DNA from: Hippasteria phrygiana
Lineage: Eukaryota > Echinodermata > Asteroidea > Valvatida > Goniasteridae
Direction: 5' to 3'
Length of the DNA: 64,000 nucleotides
Assembly (NCBI GenBank): GCA_037893225.1
Contig: JAZGUH010000368.1
Coordinates: 186,001 to 250,000 of the forward strand
Below the pieces are notes generated by a model, which was not told the origin of the DNA, ran no database searches, and saw nothing but the letters and a program-made list of their open reading frames with translations. Positions within the stretch are counted from its first letter, which is position 1, and the number at the start of each line of letters is the position of its first letter. Shown piece after piece: positions 47,179 through 58,350 of this stretch. Made by a program: the position numbers and the translations under genes.

Positions 47179-49163
47179 TTTTTTTTTTTTCTTCTTTTTC
47201 AGACTTTTGCCCATAGCATTTGTACACGATTTCTTTCTGCCAGGCACTTTGGCTACTTTTATGCAGCCGATTGCCTTTAAACTTAACAGACACTTAGACC
47301 AACTGCTCAGGATGCATGCCGAACTTTTACGTCATGATGACGTCATCACGTGATTTTTTATGAATTTTTGAATTTTGAAAATCGTAACATTCATTAAATT
47401 ATATCTAGCGAACAAAACAAGATATTTTCAAAATTCTTTTTCTTATAGCTTTGGTATGTCTCAAAGATATGCCTTAAAAAGCGAAAATTGTGTGACGTCA
47501 TGATGACGTCATCAAAAATGCTTTTTTTTTTTAACGCATGTAAGGGTCAATCTGATTCCAAAAATGTATATATTGTATTTTGCTGTACCCAATTCCAAAA
47601 TTTCATGATCGTGGCTCACTCAAGTAAGAAATGACAGCCATTTCAAAATTTAGACCAAATTCAATATAACACAAAGGAATTCTGGGACGGGCTGATAACC
47701 ATGGCTATTATGAGCTTGCTGTTTATAAAAGGGGTTGATTTCTAGTCTTTTTTCAAGTCACTGAATTTTTGAAGTTTTAAAATCGTAACATTCTTTTCAA
47801 TATATCTAGCGAACAAAACAAGATATTTTCAAAATTATTTTTGTTACAGCTTTGGTATGTCTCAAAGATATGCCCTAAATGGCGAAAATTGTGTGACGTC
47901 ATGATGACGTCATCAACAAATCTTTTTTTTTTAAACGCATGTCAGGATCAATCCGATTACAAAAATGTATTCGTTGAATTTTCCTGTACCTAATTCCAAA
48001 ATTTCATGATCGTGGCTCACTCAAGTGTGAAATAGGAGCCATTTCAAAATTTAGACCAAATTCAATATAACACAAAGGAATTCTGGGAAGGGCTGATAAC
48101 CATGGGTATTATGTGCTTGCTGTTTATAAAACGGGTTGATTTCTAGTCTTTTTTCAAGTCGCTAAATTTTTGAAGTTTTAGAATCGTAACATTCTTTTCA
48201 ATATATCTAGCGAACAAAACAAGATATTTTCAAAATTCTTTTTGTTATAGCTTTGGTATGTCTCAAAGATATGCCCTAAAAAGCGCAAATTGTGTGACGT
48301 CATGATGACGTCATGAAAAAAATTCTTTTTTCAAGTCGCTAGAATATTGCACATAGCATTTGTAAACTTTTTCTTTCTTACCGGCCACTTTGGCTACTTT
48401 TAAACTTGGCAGACACTTACACCAACTGCTCACAATGTGTGCCGAACTTTTACGTCATGATGACGTCATCACATGTCACGTGACGTCATCTTAAAGGGGC
48501 ATTTTTCGAAGCCATATATCTACAAAAGTACAAGTCCGATTAAGTTGGAACGTAATATCTAGGTATGCCACCGGGTGTTATAGATGAACATTGACATGAC
48601 GTTATGATCAAGTCATAACATGTCACGTGGTGTCATCTTAAAGGGGCACTCGCTAGATTATTGCCCATAGCATTTGTAAACGTTTTCTTTCTTACCGGCC
48701 AGTTTGGCTACTTTTAAACTTGGCAGACACTTACCCCAACTGCTCAGAATGTGTGCCTAACTTTTACGTCATGATGACGTCATTACATGTCACGTGACGT
48801 CATCTTAAAGGGGCATTTTTCGAAGCCATATATCTACAAATGTACAAGTCCGATTCAGTTGAAACACACTATTTAGGTATGCCACCCGGTGTCATAGATG
48901 AAAATTGACATGACGTTATGATGAAGTCATTACATGTTATGTGATGTCATCTTAAAGGGGCATTCGCTAGGCTATTTCCCATAGCATTTGTACACGATTC
49001 CTTTTTTAAACCAATCCTTCACACATCCAATAACAACATCTTCATCCCTCCGTCATTGTTAACAAACAAACAACTTTAAATATTGCATACACATTTGACA
49101 TCCAAACTAACAATAAAAAAATTAGAAACAGCCCTGTGTTTGTCCACAAACACTTGCCTCTAG
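47179..49163 (+). mobile_element. H18: Helitron-like unit, TTGCCT tag
   Basis: Leader, three B modules (near 47383, 47783 and 48184), two leader-like/C blocks and the tail with hairpin, TTGCCT and CTAG at 49160-49163. From about 48300 on it matches H2 (offset about 46953). Confidence 0.62.
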
Positions 49164-49164
49164 T

Positions 49165-49210
49165 TGGCTGTTTCGAAAGTTTTTCGAAACAGCCCTTGTT
49201 TTCGTTAAGA
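49165..49210 (+). repeat. Mini inverted unit
   Basis: One copy of the GGCTGTTTCGAAA, loop GTT, TTTCGAAACAGCC repeat with CTTGTTTTCGTTAAGA and a T tract. It directly follows the CTAG of H18, as after H6. Confidence 0.75.
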
Positions 49211-51615
49211 TTTTTTTTTTTTTCTTTTTTTTTTTTTTTTCTTCTTTTTCAGACTTTTGCCCATAGCATTTGTACACGATTTCTTTCTGCCAGGCACTTT
49301 GGCTACTTTTATGCAGCCGATTGCCTTTAAACTTAACAGACACTTAGACCAACTACTCAGGATGCATGCCGAACTTTTACGTCATGATGACGTCATCACG
49401 TGATTTTTTATGAATTTTTGAATTTTGAAAATCGTAACATTCATTAAATTATATCTAGCGAACAAAACAAGATATTTTCAAAATTCTTTTTCTGATAGCT
49501 TTGGTATGTCTCAAAGATATGCCCTAAATTGCGAAAATTGTGTGACGTCATGATGACGTCATCAAAAATGTGTTTTTTTATTAACGCATGTAAGGGTCAA
49601 TCCGATTACAAAAATGTATATATTGAATTTTCCTGTACCCAATTCCAAAATTTCATGATCGTGGCTCACTCAAGTAAGAAATGACAGCCATTTCAAAATT
49701 TAGACCAAATTCAATATAACACAAAAGAATTCTGGGACGGGCTGATAACCATGGCTATTATGAGCTTGCTGTTTATAAAAGGGGTTGATTTCTAGTCTTT
49801 TTTCAAGTCGCTGAATTTTTGAAGTATTAAAATCGTAACATTCTTTTCAATATATCTAGCGAACAAAACAAGATATTTTCAAAATTCTTTTTGTTATAGC
49901 TTTGGTATGTCTCAAAGATATGCCCTAAATGGCGAAAATTGTGTGACGTCATGATGACGTCATCAACAATATATTTTTTTTTTAAACGCATGTAAGGGTC
50001 AATCTGATTACAAAATTGCATTCATTGAATTTTTCTGTACGTAATTCCAAAATTTCATGATCGTGGCTCACTCAAGTAAGAAATAAGAGCCATTTCAAAA
50101 TTTTGACCAAATTCAATATAACACAAAGGAATTCTGGGACGGGCAGATAACCATGGCTATTATGTGCTTGCTGTTTATAAAAGAGGTTGATTTCTAGTCT
50201 TTTTTCAAGTCGCTGAATTTTTGAAGTATTAAAATCGTAACATTCTTTTCAATATATCTAGCGAACAAAACAAGATATTTTCAAAATTATTTTTGTTATA
50301 GCTTTGGTATGTCTCAAAGATATGCCCTAAAAGGCGAAAATTGTGTGACGTCATGATGACGTCATCAACAATATTTTTTTTTTTTAACGCATGTAAGGGT
50401 CAATCCGATTACAAAAATGTATACATTGAATTTTTCTGTACCTAATTCCAAAATTTCATGGTCGTGGCTCACTCAAGTAAGAAATAGGAACCGTTTCAAA
50501 ATTTAGACCAAATTCAATATAACACAAAGGAATTCTGGGAAGGGCAGATAACCATGGCTTAAATGAGCATGCTGTTTATAAAAAGGGTTGATTTGTAGTC
50601 TTTTTTCAAGTCGCTGAATTTTAAATTTTTGGAATCGTAACATTCTTTTCAATATATCTAGCGAACAAAACAAGATATTTTCAAAATTCTTTTTGTTATA
50701 GCTTTGGTATGTCTCAAAGATATGCCCTAAAAAGCGAAAATTGTGTGACGTCATGATGACGTCATAAAAAAAAATCTTTTTTCAAGTCGCTAGAATATTG
50801 CCCATAGCATTTGTAAACTTTTTCTTTCTTACCGGCCACTTTGGCTACTTTTAAACTTAGCAGACACTTACTCCAACTGCTCACAATGTGTGCCGAACCT
50901 TTACGTCATGGTGACGTCATCACATGTCACGTGACGTCATCTTAAAGGGGCATTTTTCGAAGCCATATATCTACAAAAGTACAAGTCCGATTAAGTTGGA
51001 ACGTAATATCTAGGTATGCCACCGGGTGTTATAGATGAACATTGACATGACGTTATGATCAAGTCATAACATGTCACGTGGTGTCATCTTAAAGGGGCAC
51101 TCGCTAGATTATTGCCCATAGCATTTGTAAACGTTTTCTTTCTTACCGGCCAGTTTGGCTACTTTTAAACTTGGCAGACACTTACCCCAACTGCTCAGAA
51201 TGTGTGCCTAACTTTTACGTCATGATGACGTCATCACATGTCACGTGACGTCATCTTAAAGGGGCATTTTTCGAAGCCATATATCTACAAATGTACAAGT
51301 CCGATTCAGTTGAAACACACCATTTAGGTATGCCACCCGGTGTCATAGATGAAAATTGACATGACGTTATGATGAAGTCATTACATGTTATGTGATGTCA
51401 TCTTAAAGGGGCATTCGCTAGGCTATTTCCCATAGCATTTGTACACGATTCCTTTTTTTAAACCAATCCTTCACACATCCAATAACAACATCTTCATCCC
51501 TCCGTCATTGCTAACTAACAAACAACTTTAAATATTGCATACACATTTGACATCCAAACTAACAATAAAAAAAATCGAAACAGCCCTGTGTTTGTCCACA
51601 AACACTTGCCTCTAG
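49211..51615 (+). mobile_element. H19: Helitron-like unit, first of a near-identical tandem pair
   Basis: Leader, four B modules (near 49433, 49834, 50234 and 50637), C blocks, tail with hairpin, TTGCCT and CTAG at 51612-51615. H20 repeats it with a shift of 2386-2388 bp. Confidence 0.62.
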
Positions 51616-54001
51616 TTTTTTTTTTTTTCTTCTTTTTCAGACTTTTGCCCATAGCATTTGTACACGATTTCTTTCTGCCAGGGACTTTGGCTACTTTTAT
51701 GCAGCCGATTGCCTTTAAACTTAACAGACACTTAGACCAACTACTCAGGATGCATGCCGAACTTTTACGTCATGATGACGTCATCACGTGATTTTTTATG
51801 AATTTTTGAATTTTGAAAATCGTAACATTCATTAAATTATATCTAGCGAACAAAACAAGATATTTTCAAAATTCTTTTTCTGATAGCTTTGGTATGTCTC
51901 AAAGATATGCCCTAAATTGCGAAAATTGTGTGACGTCATGATGACGTCATCAAAAATGTGTTTTTTTATTAACGCATGTAAGGGTCAATCCGATTACAAA
52001 AATGTATATATTGAATTTTCCTGTACCCAATTCCAAAATTTCATGATCGTGGCTCACTCAAGTAAGAAATGACAGCCATTTCAAAATTTAGACCAAATTC
52101 AATATAACACAAAAGAATTCTGGGACGGGCTGATAACCATGGCTATTATGAGCTTGCTGTTTATAAAAGGGGTTGATTTCTAGTCTTTTTTCAAGTCGCT
52201 GAATTTTTGAAGTATTAAAATCGTAACATTCTTTTCAATATATCTAGCGAACAAAACAAGATATTTTCAAAATTCTTTTTGTTATAGCTTTGGTATGTCT
52301 CAAAGATATGCCCTAAATGGCGAAAATTGTGTGACGTCATGATGACGTCATCAACAATATTTTTTTTTTTAAACGCATGTAAGGGTCAATCTGATTACAA
52401 AAATGCATTCATTGAATTTTTCTGTACGTAATTCCAAAATTTCATGATCGTGGCTCACTCAAGTAAGAAATAAGAGCCATTTCAAAATTTTGACCAAATT
52501 CAATATAACACAAAGGAATTCTGGGACGGGCAGATAACCATGGCTATTATGTGCTTGCTGTTTATAAAAGGGGTTGATTTCTAGTCTTTTTTCAAGTCGC
52601 TGAATTTTTGAAGTATTAAAATCGTAACATTCTTTTCAATATATCTAGCGAACAAAACAAGATATTTTCAAAATTATTTTTGTTATAGCTTTGGTATGTC
52701 TCAAAGATATGCCCTAAAAGGCGAAAATTGTGTGACGTCATGATGACGTCATCAACAATATTTTTTTTTTTAACGCATGTAAGGGTCAATCCGATTACAA
52801 AAATGTATACATTGAATTTTTCTGTACGTAATTCCAAAATTTCATGGTCGTGGCTCACTCAAGTAAGAAATAGGAACCGTTTCAAAATTTAGACCAAATT
52901 CAATATAACACAAAGGAATTCTGGGAAGGGCAGATAACCATGGCTTAAATGAGCATGCTGTTTATAAAAAGGGTTGATTTGTAGTCTTTTTTCAAGTCGC
53001 TGAATTTTAAATTTTTGGAATCGTAACATTCTTTTCAATATATCTAGCGAACAAAACAAGATATTTTCAAAATTCTTTTTGTTATAGCTTTGGTATGTCT
53101 CAAAGATATGCCCTAAAAAGCGAAAATTGTGTGACGTCATGATGACGTCATAAAAAAAAATCTTTTTTCAAGTCGCTAGAATATTGCCCATAGCATTTGT
53201 AAACTTTTTCTTTCTTACCGGCCACTTTGGCTACTTTTAAACTTAGCAGACACTTACTCCAACTGCTCACAATGTGTGCCGAACCTTTACGTCATGATGA
53301 CGTCATCACATGTCACGTGACGTCATCTTAAAGGGGCATTTTTCGAAGCCATATATCTACAAAAGTACAAGTCCGATTAAGTTGGAACGTAATATCTAGG
53401 TATGCCACCGGGTGTTATAGATGAACATTGACATGACGTTATGATCAAGTCATAACATGTCACGTGGTGTCATCTTAAAGGGGCACTCGCTAGATTATTG
53501 CCCATAGCATTTGTAAACGTTTTCTTTCTTACCGGCCAGTTTGGCTACTTTTAAACTTGGCAGACACTTACCCCAACTGCTCAGAATGTGTGCCTAACTT
53601 TTACGTCATGATGACGTCATCACATGTCACGTGACGTCATCTTAAAGGGGCATTTTTCGAAGCCATATATCTACAAATGTACAAGTCCGATTCAGTTGAA
53701 ACACACCATTTAGGTATGCCACCCGGTGTCATAGATGAAAATTGACATGACGTTATGATGAAGTCATTACATGTTATGTGATGTCATCTTAAAGGGGCAT
53801 TCGCTAGGCTATTTCCCATAGCATTTGTACACGATTCCTTTTTTTAAACCAATCCTTCACACATCCAATAACAACATCTTCATCCCTCCGTCATTGCTAA
53901 CTAACAAACAACTTTAAATATTGCATACACATTTGACATCCAAACTAACAATAAAAAAAATCGAAACAGCCCTGTGTTTGTCCACAAACACTTGCCTCTA
54001 G
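51616..54001 (+). mobile_element. H20: last unit of the second array
   Basis: Copy of H19 (offset 2386-2388) with few substitutions. It ends with hairpin, TTGCCT and CTAG at 53998-54001. The next sequence is TTATTATTATT, the tail of a SINE, so the array ends exactly at CTAG against unrelated DNA. Confidence 0.64.
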
Positions 54002-54287
54002 TTATTATTATTATTATTATTAATTCTTTCTGGTAATGAAACCAAGGATTCCTCAAAAGCGCCCTAGGCACTGTAGCTCGAAAGCCTGAAGAAACCTGTG
54101 GAGAGAAGACAATGAGAAGAAGTTACAGTTTTAGAGGTGGGAGGAAAACCCAGAAGAATATTCTGGGGAAAACCCACGGAATCAGGTAGGGACTGAAAAC
54201 CCAATCCACATGTGGACCAAGGCAGGAATCGAACCTGGGCCACAGCGGTGAAAGGCGGGGACAGTAACCACTGCGCCAACCTGATTC
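54002..54287 (-). mobile_element. tRNA-derived SINE with (ATT)n tail
   Basis: On the minus strand the head is CAGGTTGGCGCAGTGGTTAC (A box) followed by GGTTCGATTCC (B box, 54225-54235). A body with GGGTTTTCCCCAG and GGGTTTTCCTCCC follows, and the tail is AATTAATAATAATAATAA (54002-54030). RNA polymerase III boxes, a non-tRNA body and a simple 3' repeat define a tRNA-derived SINE. It touches the end of H20 on one side and GGTCA-family sequence on the other. Confidence 0.85.
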
Positions 54288-54819
54288 ATCGTGGTCAAAG
54301 GTCACCTAGTGGTCACTACTGGTCATTTTTTTGAAAAAATTACAAAATGCTTCTTCTCCCACAGTCTTCATCCGATTAAAGCAATATTTGGTCAGTTGCA
54401 TCCCTGGACCGAGCCTTGTAAAGGATGTACACAGAATTTGGCCAAAGGTCACCTCGTGGTCACTAGGGGTCATTTCATTGAAATATGTAAAATGCTTCTG
54501 CCGCATTCTTCAGCCGATTTTAGCCATATTTGGTCACATGCATCCTTGGCCAAAGCCCCATGTGGGGTGTTAGTAGATTTGGGTCAAAGGTCACTCATGG
54601 GTAATTTTCTGACAAACATGCAACACGGTTCTTTTCCCACATTGTTTGAATCGATTTCGGCAACATTTGGTCAGCTAAACCCGTGTCGAGTGCCGAATAT
54701 GTGGGGGTTTGAAGATTGAGGGCAAAGTTCGCCTAGTGGTCAGCAATAGTTATTGTCTGGTGACCTACGGACAACCGGCTGATATTTGTGCTTCGTGAAG
54801 CACAGACATCCTGCTCTAG
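54288..54819 (+). mobile_element. G1: 3' part of GGTCA-family Helitron-like element
   Basis: Internal units of about 130-150 bp carry GGTCAAAGGTCACCTAGTGG, AAATGCTTCTTC and TCATCCGATT. The end has ACCGGCTGATAT, the hairpin GTGCTTC, loop GT, GAAGCAC, then AGACATCCTGCT and CTAG at 54816-54819. The same end architecture as the H units occurs on unrelated internal sequence. It is probably the continuation of 36671-36796. Confidence 0.55.
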
Positions 54820-55471
54820 TTCTTCCTCTTCTTCATCTTCTTCTTTCCAATGATCCTGTAAAATGCTTCTTCTCCCAAACGCTTGGTCCGATTTCAACCA
54901 AACTAATTGGCCATATTGACAAATGACCCAAGCTTCATATGGGGTGTGGTCATATCGGGGTCAAAGGTCACCTAGTGGTCACTAGGGGTCATTTTATTAA
55001 AAATTACAAAATGCTTCTCCCACAGTCTTCATCCGATGACAGCCAAACTTGGCCAGTTGCATCCCTGGACCGATCCTCATATAGGGTGTACACAGAATTT
55101 GGCCAATGGTCACCTAGTGGTCACTATATAGCGGCCGTTTGGTGAAAATCAAAAAGCGCCTTCTTCTGCCACTTTCTTCAGCCGATTTTACCTGTATTTG
55201 GTCAAAAGCTTCCTTGTCCAAGCCCTATATAGGGTCTTGGCAGATTTGGGTCAAAGGTCACTCAGTGGTCAGTATAGTGCTCAATTTCTGGCAAATGTGC
55301 AAAATACTTTTTCTCACGTTAGTTCCAAAAGACTTGGTCAGTTTGTTGGCAGTTCCTAATGTTTTTTTCGCAGATTTAGGCCAAGGATCACTCAGTGGTT
55401 AGCAGCGGTCATTTCCTTCGTCAAACACCGACGACTATGGTTTGTGCTTTCCGAGCACAAATGATCTCTAG
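54820..55471 (+). mobile_element. G2: GGTCA-family Helitron-like element
   Basis: Begins TTCTTCCTCTTCTTC right after the previous CTAG. It contains CGCTTGGTCCGATTTCAACC and three GGTCA blocks. It ends with the hairpin TTTGTGCT, loop TTCCG, AGCACAAA, then TGATCT and CTAG at 55468-55471. About 650 bp, no open frame of note. Confidence 0.6.
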
Positions 55472-55682
55472 TTCTTTCTTTCTTTCTTCGTGCAAACGCT
55501 CACAAAAATGCTATAACTACCAAAATCCTTGGCCGATTTTAGCCAAATTTGGACAGGATCTTCCTTGACATGAGTCCTATCTCAAGTGACCAGCATGTGG
55601 GGTCAAAGGTCACCTAGTGGTCACTAATGGTCATTTCCTTCAAAAATACAAAATGCTTATTCTTCCACAGTCTTGATCCAAT

Positions 55683-55872
55683 CAATCAATCAATCGGGTC
55701 GAGGCCATACGGCAACTCGAGCCTGCTCAGTGATCTTGGTCCATATGTCCCGGTCCAGCATGCAGGAGCGCAGTTCCTCAGCGCTGGCAAAGCCGGTGTC
55801 CCATTTCAGTATATCCACGAAGGAGAGACATCTCCCATGAGGCTGTGCCCCGTGCGGGCTCCCAGAGAATGA
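55683..55872 (-). mobile_element. LINE 3'-end insertion with target duplication
   Basis: Flanked by GATCCAAT at 55675-55682 and 55873-55880. On the minus strand it codes for the end of a LINE polyprotein (RCLSFVDILKWDTGFASAEE, LRSCMLDRDIW, a stop soon after AVWPRPD) followed by a GATT-type short tandem tail. A 5'-truncated copy with a simple-repeat tail and an 8-bp duplication is typical of target-primed insertion. Confidence 0.8.
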
Positions 55873-56213
55873 GATCCAATTAATGTCAAAGTTGGTTATT
55901 TATATCTCTAGACCAAGCCTCATATGGGTTTTTCACAGAATTTGGCTAATGGTCACCTAATGGTCAGTAGGGGTCATTTTCTTCAAAATTACGAAATGCT
56001 TCTCCCACAGTCTTGATCCAATTAACCCTCCTATAACGATCACAACCTATCGAAAAACCAAATCCTCTCCTCTCCCACATCTTGTGTGTCTCAACCTGTC
56101 ACTCGATAGGTTTAGATAGATATGGTAGTTGGCTCCAATTTGGCACCGAGAGAGGGAGCGTTAATGTTAAAGTTGATTATTTACATCTATGGACCAAGCC
56201 TGATATAAACTCC

Positions 56214-57196
56214 TCAAAAAAGTTCGGAAACTCAAGTTTGACAGACGATTTCTCTCTTGTTTCCAACTCCTTTTCCTTGAATTTGGTATCGTTGGAAAGC
56301 CCTGTTATTCTTCTTTACAATGATGTGTCATTTGTTATGATTAAGCAATTGGGGGATGTGCAGCACAGCTGAATATGGGGGTGGGTGTAAAGTGAAATGT
56401 TACAAAATGCATTGCTATTGTCATACAGTGCATTCCCCTTTTGCTTGGAGGATGGGAATGTGCAACAGATCCTGATTGATGAATGGGACGCCATCCCACA
56501 GCAACGTGTGACCCGGCTCGTGAACAGTATGAGGAGGAGGTGCCAGGCTGTTGTGGCTGCATTCGGATCGTCCACCCGCTACTGAGGCTCTTGACTTAAC
56601 ATTGTTCAATGAAGAAACTGTTCAATTATTAAACCAGAGAAAAAAGAAGACTTTCCTTTTGTCTTGTTTTTTCTTTTGTTAGTGATAGAGTGTTGCATTG
56701 TACTGTGAGAGAGACTTCTTGTTACTGATGGAGCATTTACTGGGTGTTTGAGTGCAGAAAATAACAAATTCTTTTACTCTGTTTGAAACGCAAGCACATT
56801 AACAACAGAGTTGCTATCCCGGAGAAAATTTATTGTGACAGGCCATGTGGATTTCTAAACTTTTCCCGCATATTTATGGCTTACAACCTTTAAATATTGG
56901 TTAGTGAGCAGAGAATCATTCAAGACACACCAATCCTCCAAACAACTCCTAACAGCAAAAGTCGATACACTTTTGGACAATAGCAATGCATTTTGTAACA
57001 TTTCACTTTACACCCACCCCCATATTCAGCTGTGCTGCACATCCCCCAATTGCTTAATCATAACAAATGACACATCATTGTAAAGAAGAATAACAGGGCT
57101 TTCCAATGATACCAAAAATTAAGGAAAAGGAGTTGGAAACAAGAGAGAAATCGTATGTCAAACTTGAGTTTCCGAACTTATTTTGAGGAGTTTATA
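56214..57196 (+). mobile_element. Tc1/mariner element with about 209-bp inverted repeats
   Basis: The ends TATAAACTCCTCAAAA and TTTTGAGGAGTTTATA are inverted. The similarity continues for about 209 bp (56214-56422 and 56988-57196) with few mismatches. The interior holds only the last part of a Tc1-like transposase. Long inverted repeats, a TA-type flank and this coding remnant mark an internally deleted Tc1/mariner element. It sits inside G3. Confidence 0.85.
56440..56585 (+). pseudogene. Tc1-like transposase C-terminal remnant
   Basis: The frame reads LIDEWDAIPQQRVTRLVNSM and then RRRCQAVVAAFGSSTRY before a stop at 56583-56585. This matches the typical end of Tc1-family transposases, where EEW-IPQ is followed by SM-RRC-A and a terminal T-Y. 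The upstream DDE catalytic domain is missing, so it is a fragment. Confidence 0.8.
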
Positions 57197-57731
57197 TTGT
57201 ACACAGAATTTGACCAATGGTCACCTAAATGGTCGGGAGGGGTCATTCTATTACTGAAACAGGTAAAACGATTTTTTTCAAACATTCTTCATCGGATTTG
57301 AAGAATTTTTCGTCCAGTACATGCTTAGCCCATATCCCGTACATCATTTTAGTAGATTTCAGGGTAGTGGCCACTCAGTGGTCACTCGGTGGTTATTTTA
57401 TGAAAATGCGGAAACGCTAAAAAAAAATGCTTCTTTTCCTAGAAGCTTAGATCAATTTTAGCCAAACTTGGTCAAATGCATCCTTGGCCTGAGCTCCTTT
57501 TGGGGGTATTCAGATTTTGGGGTCAAAGGTCACCAACTGGTCAGTATGGTTGAATTTTCGAAAAATTACAAAATGCTTCTCTTACATTCTTCTGCCATTT
57601 CAGCCAAACTTAGATGCTTTTGCAATTTCGGACCAATGATCACCTTGTGGTCAGTGCGAGTCAGTTCTGACACACCTTTCAAAGGGCTATTTAGGCTGGT
57701 ATCCGTGCTTCGTGAAGCACATTAGCTCTAG

Positions 57732-58350
57732 TGTCTGTTTTGGGATCATTTAGCCTTTGAGAAAATTTCTACTTTGACCGAAATTGTCAGGCACTCATAA
57801 CTTTGTTGGCGATTAAACCATTCCAAGTCATGCCAGTTGGCACGCAGTATATGCAGCAGTATACACATATTTGGGGTACAGACTTACGCCTCTGCTTCAC
57901 ATTGACAAAGTGAGAGACTACCAAAACAGGGAGAGAGCTCAGTTGATTAAACACCGCTACGGTAATCAAGAGGTAGCAGGTACAAATCCATTTAAATCTT
58001 CTTTGTTCACACAAAAAAAGTAACACAACCACAAAAATACTGCAGACAATATTTTAGGCACAACATCTCTCTCTTTTTTTGTAATAGGATAGGTGGGGAG
58101 AGCTGTTTTGGTGGGGTTTTGTGTATGTGTTGTTTTTTGGGGGGGGTGTGTTTTGGGGTGGATTTTTTTTTGGGGGTGGGGTTTTTAAGGGAGAGAAGGA
58201 GAAAGTTAAACTTTGGGTACATAGATGCTTAGTATTCTAGCATTTTGAAAGGGAGACTTCAGCAGTTTTAGAAGAGTTTTAAGAAATTAATATTGGGTGC
58301 CAAAGACATTTCGAGGGTTGAGCCTCCAATTTCCTCGTATAACAACTCAC
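57732..58350. other. NARS1 intron a-b near exon a: SINE-like piece and G/T-rich tract
   Basis: Contains a weak tRNA-like stretch on the plus strand (57930-57990: GCTCAGTTGATTAAACACCG and GGTAGCAGGTACAAATCC) and a G/T-rich tract (58086-58190) with several runs of four or more G that could form quadruplexes. The exon a donor is at its end. No other gene was seen. Confidence 0.45.

Larger units (their letters stand above)
55472..57731 (+). mobile_element. G3: GGTCA-family element with two nested insertions
   Basis: Starts TTCTTTCTTTCTTTCTTCG after CTAG. GGTCA blocks alternate with CCGATTTTAGCCAAATTTGG-type blocks. A LINE 3' end (55683-55872) and a Tc1-like element (56214-57196) are inserted; removing them leaves an element of about 1.1 kb. 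The end has the hairpin GTGCTTC, loop GT, GAAGCAC, then ATTAGCT and CTAG at 57728-57731, followed by unique DNA. Confidence 0.6.
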
